Position numbers and translations under genes: made by a program. Shown here piece by piece: positions 1 to 5,705 of a DNA stretch of 7,302 bases. Each line of letters opens with the position of its first letter. The first letter of the stretch is position 1. The notes under the pieces are model-generated. The model ran no database searches, was not told where the DNA came from, and was given only the letters and a program-made list of their open reading frames with translations. The stretch is from Oscillospiraceae bacterium (GTDB lineage Bacteria > Bacillota > Clostridia > Oscillospirales > CAG-272), in NCBI GenBank assembly GCA_015065395.1, contig SVQJ01000087.1, positions 1-7,302 on the forward strand, read 5' to 3'.

Positions 1-44
1 TTTCAGATGTAAGAGATGTTACTTGCTCTCTTTAACTTGCCTAT

Positions 45-64
45 AGGGCGGTCTGCGCCTTTTT
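45..64 (+). terminator. Putative intrinsic terminator of the gene left of the window
   Basis: GGCG (47-50) pairs with CGCC (56-59) around a five-base loop. The stem extends by a G-T wobble (46/60) and an A-T pair (45/61), and a T-run covers 60-64. The stem is short, so strength is uncertain. It fits the end of a plus-strand gene lying left of the window, but no recognisable C-terminus can be read in the first 44 bases. Confidence 0.4.
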
Positions 65-97
65 CGACAGCCTGAAGATATCTCACTTTTCAAAGCT

Positions 98-127
98 TTG
101 CAATACGTTTGTCATTCATACTATATA
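98..127 (+). promoter_or_regulatory. Possible promoter and operator region for the RHH-like gene
   Basis: TTGCAA (98-103) and TATATA (122-127) are 18 bases apart and could serve as -35 and -10 boxes of a sigma-A promoter. Each matches the consensus only partly. The 9-mer TGTCATWCA occurs at 110-118 and again at 135-143, in direct orientation and 25 bases apart, one copy in the spacer and one just after the -10. A 10-base palindrome CAAAGCTTTG (91-100) touches the -35. RHH repressors often bind short repeats over their own promoter, so autoregulation is a reasonable guess, but nothing here proves it. Confidence 0.35.
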
Positions 128-188
128 TGCAAAATGTCATACAATAGAACTACAGATAAAACAAAAAGCTAAGGATATTCGAAAAAAC

Positions 189-371
189 ATGAAAAAATTC
201 CGCATCCCTTCCGTTCCGCCCACAACAAACAAGTGCATCCGTTTCCCCAATGATATCATCGAACAGGTGAAAAACAAGATCAAGGGCACGAACAGTACCT
301 TTTCCGCTTTCGTCATCGAAGCGGCGAAAGTTGCGCTTGCAAGCCTTGACGAAGATAATAACGACGATTAA
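189..371 (+). CDS. Small RHH-like (YlcI/YnfO- or Arc-type) protein, 60 aa
   Basis: The protein is short, with a basic N-terminus (MKKFRIPSVPP), then a segment IRFPNDIIEQVKNKI that looks like the beta-strand and first helix of a ribbon-helix-helix fold. A second helix (about residues 39-53, AFVIEAAKVALASL) and an acidic tail EDNNDD follow. RHH proteins of this size bind DNA as dimers and usually act as repressors or as partners of ParA-type ATPases; the exact role here is unknown. An AAGGA lies at 171-175, 13 bases before the ATG, a rather long spacing. The gene sits 130 bases ahead of parA but has its own terminator at 378-405, so it is probably a separate transcript. It may be a regulator of parA or of itself, or only a neighbour. 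Fold assignment is by pattern, not by search. Confidence 0.75.
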   Translation: MKKFRIPSVPPTTNKCIRFPNDIIEQVKNKIKGTNSTFSAFVIEAAKVALASLDEDNNDD

Positions 372-377
372 AAATCT

Positions 378-405
378 AAGCACCGTCATCGCGCGGAGCT
401 TTTTT
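378..405 (+). terminator. Intrinsic terminator after the RHH-like gene
   Basis: AAGC (378-381) pairs with GCTT (398-401) and CCG (383-385) with CGG (394-396), with a single A-A mismatch (382/397) and an eight-base loop. Six T residues run from 400 to 405. It starts seven bases after the stop codon of the small gene and separates that gene from the parA promoter. Confidence 0.8.
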
Positions 406-439
406 CTTCAAATTTACATCTGATATCCGCTTATCCTTG

Positions 440-468
440 TTGACAAAATCGGCGCATTGCGGTAGAAT
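440..468 (+). promoter_or_regulatory. Strong sigma-A promoter of the parA operon
   Basis: A perfect -35 TTGACA (440-445) is followed after exactly 17 bases by TAGAAT (463-468), five of six matches to the -10 consensus. Transcription would begin near 475, leaving a leader of about 25 bases before the parA GTG, too short for a riboswitch or attenuator. This is the best promoter in the window and probably drives everything to its right. Confidence 0.85.
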
Positions 469-489
469 ATAAGGTATGAAATTATGCTC

Positions 490-494
490 GGAGG
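490..494 (+). promoter_or_regulatory. Ribosome binding site fixing the parA GTG start
   Basis: GGAGG lies six bases before GTG at 501. It decides for the GTG start, which also gives the usual ParA N-terminus with the Walker A motif beginning at residue 13. Confidence 0.85.
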
Positions 495-500
495 TATACC

Positions 501-1271
501 GTGGCAAAACCTATTGTTATAACCTTTGCAAATCAGAAGGGCGGTGTGGGAAAAACCACATCTGCCGTTAATATAGCGGCCGCTGTGGGAGCTCTCGGTT
601 ACAGAGTTCTCCTTTGCGACCTTGATCCTCAGGGAAATGCGACCAGCGGCGTGGGTATCAGCAAGAAAGCTCTCCGTCATTCGGCATATCACGCGCTCAA
701 CGGTATGTGCGATCCCCACAGCGCGATCTATTCCACACGTTTCAAAAACCTTTGTATCCTCCCCTCCACCATCGACCTTGCCGGAGCGGAGATCGAGCTT
801 ATTGAAATGGAGCACAGAGAATACGCATACAAAAGAATAATAGATGCGGTGGGCGAGGATTTTGATTTTATCTTCACCGATTGCCCTCCCTCGCTGGGCA
901 TGCTCACCGTGAACGCCCTTTCTGCGGCAGACGGCGTGGTCATCCCGATGCAATGTGAGTATTACTCTCTCGAGGGCCTTTCTCAGCTTATGATATCCAT
1001 AAAGAAGGTAAAGCAGCTTTACAACCCTTCCCTCACCATCACAGGAATACTTATTACCATGTACAACGGTCGGTTGAATCTTTCGGCACAGGTGCTTGAG
1101 GAGATCAAGAAATACTACGCCGATAAGCTTTTCACCACTCCGGTCGCAAGAAACGTTAAGCTCACCGAGGCTCCCAGCTTCGGAGAACCTATTTATTATT
1201 ACGACAAATACTCAAAAGGCTCCCTTGCATACACGGAGATCGCAAAGGAGCTGGTCTCCAGGGTCCTGTAA
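501..1271 (+). CDS. parA: Chromosome-partitioning ATPase ParA (Soj type)
   Basis: ParA is a Walker-type ATPase that dimerises on ATP, coats the nucleoid without sequence specificity and interacts with ParB-parS complexes to move or organise replication origins; in Bacillus, Soj also modulates DnaA. At 256 residues it has the length of chromosomal Soj proteins and lacks the N-terminal HTH of plasmid type Ia ParA. Visible motifs are the deviant Walker A KGGVGKTT (13-20) with its signature lysine K13, the Walker A' DLDPQGN (40-46), and Walker B FIFTDCPPSLG (123-133). The C-terminal part has the family stretch around NVKLTEAPSFGEPI. Start is GTG, set by the GGAGG at 490-494. parB follows after 48 bases. 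All catalytic residues are present and nothing suggests damage. The 24 kDa-class MinD alternative is excluded by the DLDPQGN motif and the parB neighbour. Confidence 0.97.
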   Translation: MAKPIVITFANQKGGVGKTTSAVNIAAAVGALGYRVLLCDLDPQGNATSGVGISKKALRHSAYHALNGMCDPHSAIYSTRFKNLCILPSTIDLAGAEIELIEMEHREYAYKRIIDAVGEDFDFIFTDCPPSLGMLTVNALSAADGVVIPMQCEYYSLEGLSQLMISIKKVKQLYNPSLTITGILITMYNGRLNLSAQVLEEIKKYYADKLFTTPVARNVKLTEAPSFGEPIYYYDKYSKGSLAYTEIAKELVSRVL

Positions 1272-1319
1272 GGTCGGGAGATGTAAAACCACAAAGCTAA
1301 AGAAAGTTTGGAATATAAT

Positions 1320-2189
1320 ATGGCAAAAAAACGCGCCCTGGGAAAAGGGCTTGATAATCTTTTTTCCAACAATGATGTATCCGACAGCGGCGGTATAACC
1401 AATCTCCCGATATACGATGTGGAGCCAAAGGCCGACCAGCCGAGAAAGAATTTTGACCCCGATGCGCTGAACGCCCTTGCAGATTCCATTGCAAAAAACG
1501 GAGTGCTCCAGCCCATTCTCGTTCGTGAGACCCTTGGGGGAATGTATCAGATAATCGCAGGAGAGCGGCGCTGGAGAGCTTCCAAGCTTGCCGGCCTTTC
1601 TGAGATACCTGCCATTATAATGGAGACCGACGAGCTGCGCTGTGCAGAGATCGCTCTCATCGAAAACATCCAGCGAGAGGATCTGAACCCCTACGAAGAA
1701 GCAGAGGCATACAGCATGCTGATCCAAAGCTTTGATCTCACTCAGGAAGAGGTTTCCGAAAAGGTAGGAAGATCAAGAAGCGCGGTTGCGAATTCCCTGC
1801 GCCTGCTTGAGCTTCCCGAAGAGATAAGCACCTATCTCAAGGACGGTACACTCAGTGCCGGGCACTGCAGAGCTCTGCTGGGACTTAAGACCCGCGCTGA
1901 TATTGCCCCCCTCGCAAAGACCGTTATAGAAAAAAGCCTCTCCGTCAGAGAGACCGAAGCAGCAGTGAAAGCAAAGAACAAAGCCCCGAAGGAAAAGCAA
2001 GAGAAGATCGAAGGGCTCACCGTCAACTATGTAGCGGAGCTGGAAAAAAAGGTCACTGATCTTTCAGGCAGATATTGTAAAATAGCAACCAAGGGCAAGA
2101 GAAAGACCATCACCGTTGAATACAGCGGGGACGGCGATCTTGAAGCACTCTTAAGCGCCATCTGCGGTGCAAAAATAACCGAAGAATAA
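1320..2189 (+). CDS. parB: Chromosome-partitioning protein ParB (Spo0J type)
   Basis: ParB is a CTP-dependent DNA clamp that loads at parS sites, spreads along DNA, recruits SMC and stimulates the ATPase of ParA. The ATG at 1320 gives 289 residues, the usual Spo0J length. In order: an N-terminal ParA-activating peptide LGKGLDNLF (7-15); the CTPase/N-terminal domain with QPRKNFD (40-46), GVLQPILVR (61-69), GERRWRA (81-87, box II) and ENIQREDLNP (115-124); a helix-turn-helix at about 140-163 (LTQEEVSEKVGRSRSAVANS) for parS recognition; a charged linker about 212-226; and a C-terminal dimerisation domain. An in-frame TTG at 1308 would add four residues, but the conserved family start MAKKRALGKGL favours the ATG. 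The Shine-Dalgarno is weak (GGAA at 1310-1313, AAAGAAAG further up), so translation may be partly coupled to parA. Confidence 0.96.
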   Translation: MAKKRALGKGLDNLFSNNDVSDSGGITNLPIYDVEPKADQPRKNFDPDALNALADSIAKNGVLQPILVRETLGGMYQIIAGERRWRASKLAGLSEIPAIIMETDELRCAEIALIENIQREDLNPYEEAEAYSMLIQSFDLTQEEVSEKVGRSRSAVANSLRLLELPEEISTYLKDGTLSAGHCRALLGLKTRADIAPLAKTVIEKSLSVRETEAAVKAKNKAPKEKQEKIEGLTVNYVAELEKKVTDLSGRYCKIATKGKRKTITVEYSGDGDLEALLSAICGAKITEE

Positions 2190-2221
2190 AAATTATCTAT
2201 ATATAAACAGGAGTCAGAAAA

Positions 2222-3505
2222 ATGCTTGACATCAAACTTATCAGAGAAAATCCCGAAAACGTTATTGCACGCCTTGCTGCTAAAGGCAAGGAAGCCCGTG
2301 AAGAGGTGCTCCGTATCGTGGAGCTTGATACCGCACGCCGCAATATGATCGCAGAAAACGATCAGAAAAAGGCAGAGCAGAACCGCCAATCCAAGATGAT
2401 CCCCCAGCTCAAAAAAGAGGGTAAGGACTGTACAGAAGTATTTGCCGCAATGAAAGCTCTTTCCGCAGAGGTCAAGGCCAATGATGAAAAGCTTGGCGAG
2501 ATCGAGGAGGAATATAATAATCTCATGCTCTCTCTCCCCAATCTTCCCGATGAAGATCTGAAGGCAGGAGGCAAGGAGAACAACGAGCCTATCCGCTATT
2601 TCGGCGATCCCCACACCTTCGATTTCGAGCCTAAGAACCACGTTGATATCTGTACCGATCTGGGCCTTATAGACTATAAGAGAGGCGCAAAGCTCTCCGG
2701 CAACGGCTTCTGGATCTACCGCGGCATGGGTGCGCGCCTTGAGTGGGCTCTCCTTAACTACTTCATCGATACCCACCTTGCCGACGGATATGAGCTCGTT
2801 CTCGTTCCTCACATGCTCGGCTACGAATGCGGCCTCACTGCAGGTCAGTTCCCCAAATTCCAGGATGAAGTTTATTGGCTGGAGGCTGCAGAGGACGAAA
2901 GAAGAAGATTCATGCTCCCCACCGCTGAAACAGCTCTCGTTTCTCTCCACCGCGACGAGATCCTTACAGAGGCAGATCTTCCTAAAAAGTACATTTCCTA
3001 TACTCCTTGCTTCCGCCGTGAGGCAGGCTCCTACAGAGCAGATGAGCGCGGTATGGTAAGAGGCCACCAGTTCAATAAGGTAGAAATGGTACAGTATACA
3101 CGCCCCGAGGACAGCGATGCAGCCTTTGAAGAGCTTGTGGGTAAGGCAGAAGCCCTTGTAAAGGGCCTTGGCTTCCATTTCAGAACCGTTAAGCTCGCTG
3201 CAGCTGACTGCTCCGCTTCCATGGCGAGAACCTACGATATCGAGATCCATATTCCTTCCATGGACGGCTACAAGGAAGTTTCCTCCGTCTCCAACGCCCG
3301 CGACTATCAGGCGCGCCGCGGCTCCATGAGATTTAAGCGCGACGGCTCCAACAAAACAGAGTTTGTTCATACCCTCAACGGAAGCGGTCTTGCTACCAGC
3401 CGTATCCTCCCTGCGATCGTTGAGCAGAACCAGAATGCAGACGGAAGCGTTACCGTTCCCGAGGTGCTTCGCAAGTACCTTGGCGTTGACGTTCTCAAAA
3501 AATAA
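2222..3505 (+). CDS. serS: Seryl-tRNA synthetase (class II)
   Basis: SerRS charges tRNA-Ser with L-serine using ATP, in the cytoplasm. The 427 residues match the bacterial family. Residues 1-110 are helical and highly charged and should form the long antiparallel coiled-coil arm that grips the tRNA-Ser variable arm. The class II catalytic core follows: motif 1 around 170-200, the serine-site TAE (234-236), motif 2 starting FRREAGSY (264-271) and ending in HQFNKVE (282-288), and motif 3 with NGSGLATSR (386-394), followed by ADGSVTVPEVLRKYLG. AGGAG (2209-2213) stands eight bases before the ATG. The gap to parB is 32 bases, without a terminator, a clear promoter or room for a T-box leader, so expression appears to depend on the parA operon promoter. 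Motif 2 reads SYRADERGMVRGHQF where many SerRSs have a bulkier residue before HQF; I take this as a clade variant. Confidence 0.97.
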   Translation: MLDIKLIRENPENVIARLAAKGKEAREEVLRIVELDTARRNMIAENDQKKAEQNRQSKMIPQLKKEGKDCTEVFAAMKALSAEVKANDEKLGEIEEEYNNLMLSLPNLPDEDLKAGGKENNEPIRYFGDPHTFDFEPKNHVDICTDLGLIDYKRGAKLSGNGFWIYRGMGARLEWALLNYFIDTHLADGYELVLVPHMLGYECGLTAGQFPKFQDEVYWLEAAEDERRRFMLPTAETALVSLHRDEILTEADLPKKYISYTPCFRREAGSYRADERGMVRGHQFNKVEMVQYTRPEDSDAAFEELVGKAEALVKGLGFHFRTVKLAAADCSASMARTYDIEIHIPSMDGYKEVSSVSNARDYQARRGSMRFKRDGSNKTEFVHTLNGSGLATSRILPAIVEQNQNADGSVTVPEVLRKYLGVDVLKK

Positions 3506-3526
3506 TCAGAAACGGTCCGGATCAAA

Positions 3527-4108
3527 ATGCTTTTAAGTATAACATACGACAATTTCGATTTCTCCAATTCCACATTCTCTCTTAACGCGATAATCTGGGG
3601 TATATGCCTTGGACTTGCGGCAGGCGTTGCGGCATATATCTTTTCAAAGCATTTTTCATCAAAGCTTATAAAGGCTCTGGTCTTGAACGAATGCAATTCA
3701 AAGGATAATGCCAAAACTCCCGAGGAGCTTGGACTTAAACCAACGGCTGCTCTCTCACTAAGGCTTGCCGACGTAAAGACCGTGCGTAAATACGTGCTTA
3801 TCGCAAACGAAGAGGAATGCATCGTTGAAAAAAAGCAAACCAAGCTTTCAAAATTCTCCGGTCTTGTACGACGTCTGTTCTATAATGACACGGATAAAAA
3901 GCGTTACGATATGACAAAGGCACGTCTCTATATCCCCGAGGATAAACGCCATACCGCTGAGATCAGATATGAATCAAAGGGCTCTCCCTGGATCATAGCT
4001 ATTATAGCAGCGATCCTTTTCATCGGCGCAGCGGTTGCCCTCACCCTTTGTATGCCGAAGCTCCTTGAGCTTACCGACGGCGCGATCAATTCATTCAAAA
4101 AGCTCTGA
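3527..4108 (+). CDS. Two-helix membrane protein of unknown function, 193 aa
   Basis: I do not recognise this protein. Two hydrophobic segments are clear: about 21-40 (AIIWGICLGLAAGVAAYIFS) and about 155-176 (WIIAIIAAILFIGAAVALTL). Between them is a soluble stretch of about 110 residues rich in lysine and arginine (for example KKQTK, KKRYD), which by the positive-inside rule should lie in the cytoplasm with both ends outside. The N-terminal 20 residues are polar with two aspartates. No enzyme motif or cysteine pair is visible. The gap to serS is 21 bases, with only a weak GGA (3519-3521) before the ATG. The MORN gene follows after 23 bases, so co-transcription is likely. A role as part of a membrane complex with the next two gene products is possible but is inferred from position only. 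Confidence 0.85.
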   Translation: MLLSITYDNFDFSNSTFSLNAIIWGICLGLAAGVAAYIFSKHFSSKLIKALVLNECNSKDNAKTPEELGLKPTAALSLRLADVKTVRKYVLIANEEECIVEKKQTKLSKFSGLVRRLFYNDTDKKRYDMTKARLYIPEDKRHTAEIRYESKGSPWIIAIIAAILFIGAAVALTLCMPKLLELTDGAINSFKKL

Positions 4109-4131
4109 TAACAAAAACGGAGGTAAATGCC

Positions 4132-5040
4132 ATGGCAAAAGAAATAAAAAAGAGAAAAATGAAGAACCGCTCAATGCAGCGCACAAGGATCGCCATAACC
4201 GCGATCTGTGCAGTTGCGGCTGTTGCCATCATTTTCACCGTGCTTTATCTTTGCGGCATCCGCTATGTGAAATACAACTTTTCCGATGGCTTCTCCGTTA
4301 AATTCATAGGCATCACAGATGCCCACGGTAACCCCAAAAGCGGTAGGATCTCATACAGCGGAAACGGCGATGTTGACGGCTTGACCGCTACCGTTAATTC
4401 CGAGGACGGATCCATAAAATATTCAAACGGAGATGTTTACCTTGGCGAGACCCAGGATCTTGTCAAGCACGGCAAAGGCCAGCTCACCTATTCCACCGGC
4501 GATGTCTATATCGGAACATTTGCCGTGGATAAGCCCCACGGAGAGGGAGTGCTCACTCTTGCCAACGGAGACCGTTACGAAGGAAGCTTTGAAATGGGCA
4601 AAAGAAGCGGAAAGGGCACATACACCTATGCCGACAAAAGCGTCTACACCGGGGAATTTTCCAACGGAATGAAAAACGGCGAGGGCACCTATACTCTTGC
4701 CGACGGCTCTTCATACGTGGGTACCTTTGAAAATGACTTAAAGCACGGCGAGGGCGTTTACACCTATGCCGACGGAAGCATCTACAGCGGCCAGTTCGCA
4801 GATGATCAAAAAAGCGGCAACGGCACCTATACTTGGGCGAACGGTGAAAAGTACGTGGGCGAATTCCGAAAGGGAACTCTTTGGGGCGAGGGCACCTATT
4901 CCTGGCCTGACGGAAGAGTTTATACAGGATATTTTGAAAACGGCGTTATAGTGAGGGTCGATAACGAGCCCGAGGACCAAGGCAATGCCACCGATGCCCC
5001 TTCTAACGACGCTCTCACACAGGACGGCGGTGCCGATTAA
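4132..5040 (+). CDS. Membrane-anchored MORN-repeat protein, 302 aa
   Basis: The N-terminus is strongly basic (residues 1-19), followed by one transmembrane helix at about 20-42 that works as an uncleaved signal anchor, so the rest should face outside the membrane. After a short region (43-99), seven complete MORN repeats of exactly 23 residues span 100-260, with a partial eighth at 261-274. The pattern is GxxYxGxF...GxGxYxxxD. A 28-residue acidic tail (DNEPEDQG and on) ends the protein. MORN repeats fold as beta-hairpin stacks that bind proteins or, in some cases, lipids, and do not by themselves reveal a function. No enzymatic domain is attached. A strong GGAGGT (4119-4124) precedes the ATG by seven bases. 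It lies 23 bases from both neighbours, between a membrane protein and a lipoprotein, which supports an envelope role. Confidence 0.9.
   Translation: MAKEIKKRKMKNRSMQRTRIAITAICAVAAVAIIFTVLYLCGIRYVKYNFSDGFSVKFIGITDAHGNPKSGRISYSGNGDVDGLTATVNSEDGSIKYSNGDVYLGETQDLVKHGKGQLTYSTGDVYIGTFAVDKPHGEGVLTLANGDRYEGSFEMGKRSGKGTYTYADKSVYTGEFSNGMKNGEGTYTLADGSSYVGTFENDLKHGEGVYTYADGSIYSGQFADDQKSGNGTYTWANGEKYVGEFRKGTLWGEGTYSWPDGRVYTGYFENGVIVRVDNEPEDQGNATDAPSNDALTQDGGAD
4429..4953 (+). repeat. Tandem 69-bp (23-codon) MORN repeat array
   Basis: Seven full units start at 4429, 4498, 4567, 4636, 4705, 4774 and 4843, and an eighth partial unit begins at 4912. There are no insertions or deletions between units. Stretches such as GGCGAGGGCACCTAT recur (around 4678 and 4885), but units differ at many positions, so the array is old at DNA level and conserved mainly in protein pattern. 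The fourth unit begins with K in place of the usual G, and the first has T where later units have the aromatic F. Confidence 0.9.
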
Positions 5041-5063
5041 TCAACAAAGGATAGTCTGTCAAT

Positions 5064-5684
5064 ATGAAAAAAAACACTGTAAAAAGTGCGGCAATATGCC
5101 TTCTTTCGGCAATACTGATACTATCATGCGCATCTTTATTTGCCTGTTCCTCAAAGGATGAGGATGCGTCCATCAAGGAGTTCAAAAGCGAATATGCCGA
5201 TAAGCATACGGAAGAAAACCTCATCGCTACGGCAAAGCTCGACAAAGAGACTGAGATATGTGCATATCTCTTTGCAGTTGAGGATTCCGGCGCTGTTCTG
5301 GAGATCAAGAAAAAGGACAGCCAAAAGATCATCGAATCGATCAGCCTTCCTGAAGAAGGCGAATACTATACTGTTCTGGATATGGATTTTGCATCGCAAA
5401 ACACAGTATTCCAGGATATGAATTTTGACGGCTTTATCGACCTCTACGTTCCCTGCTCCGTTATCACCCCAAATCTTGAAGGGATGGCATGGCTTTGGGA
5501 TAGCGAAAAGAGCAAATTCATCCTCTCAGAGGAGCTCAGTTCCCTTTACGAGCTTTGTGTGTTCCCGGAGGACGAGCTTATAACAAGCCAGGATTACTCC
5601 GATCCCTCCGCAATACTTTGCAAAGAATTCATTTGGGAAAACGGAAAGCTGGTTCAGGTCGGCGAATATACTGTCAACAAATGA
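5064..5684 (+). CDS. Lipoprotein of unknown function with an Asp-rich DxNxDGxxD loop, 206 aa
   Basis: A lipoprotein signal peptide is clear: MKKN basic start, hydrophobic core about 9-24, and lipobox LFAC (25-28) with C28 as the lipidated cysteine after cleavage by signal peptidase II. The mature part is mostly polar and acidic, with a first beta-rich region up to about 110. DMNFDGFID (118-126) has the DxNxDGxxD spacing of calcium-binding loops of the EF-hand/dockerin kind and of XAC2610- or VCBS-like lipoproteins. It is followed by a beta-rich part containing MAWLWDSEKSKFIL, also seen in that group. This relationship is from pattern memory, and the function is unknown. AAAGGA (5046-5051) is 12 bases before the ATG. 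The gene is 23 bases after the MORN gene and 21 before cysE. Confidence 0.88.
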   Translation: MKKNTVKSAAICLLSAILILSCASLFACSSKDEDASIKEFKSEYADKHTEENLIATAKLDKETEICAYLFAVEDSGAVLEIKKKDSQKIIESISLPEEGEYYTVLDMDFASQNTVFQDMNFDGFIDLYVPCSVITPNLEGMAWLWDSEKSKFILSEELSSLYELCVFPEDELITSQDYSDPSAILCKEFIWENGKLVQVGEYTVNK

Positions 5685-5695
5685 AACTAATCCTT

Positions 5696-5699
5696 GGAG
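5696..5699 (+). promoter_or_regulatory. Ribosome binding site that decides the cysE start
   Basis: GGAG lies six bases before ATG 5706. An in-frame TTG at 5694 overlaps this very site and has no Shine-Dalgarno of its own, so the four extra residues it would add (MESH) are rejected. Confidence 0.75.
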
Positions 5700-5705
5700 T
5701 CCCAC

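Noticed and set aside
3..35. Open reading to a TAA at 33-35 that could be the C-terminus of an upstream gene
   Set aside because: Ten residues (SDVRDVTCSL) are too few to identify, and other frames also stop nearby. It does lie just before the hairpin at 45-64.
63..69. TTCGACA, an exact 0A-box 7-mer
   Set aside because: A 7-mer on either strand is expected about once by chance in this length; there is no second box or other sign of Spo0A control.
414..953. Minus-strand open frame opposite parA
   Set aside because: Shadow of parA; it would also cross the strong parA promoter and has no domain or ribosome binding site.
1314..1319. Perfect TATAAT just before the parB ATG
   Set aside because: No -35 at a suitable distance and no extended -10 TG; transcription would begin inside parB past its start.
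2194..2207. AT-rich TATATATAAA before serS as a -10 box
   Set aside because: No matching -35 at 16-19 bases upstream; more likely an AT-rich junction.
2027..3370. Long minus-strand open frame of about 447 codons opposite parB and serS
   Set aside because: It lies wholly antisense to well-identified genes, has a low-complexity, cysteine/leucine-rich translation without a recognisable domain, and arises from the codon bias of serS.
4433..4672. Alternative-frame open frames within the MORN gene
   Set aside because: They follow the 69-base periodicity of the repeats and have no independent ribosome binding site or domain.
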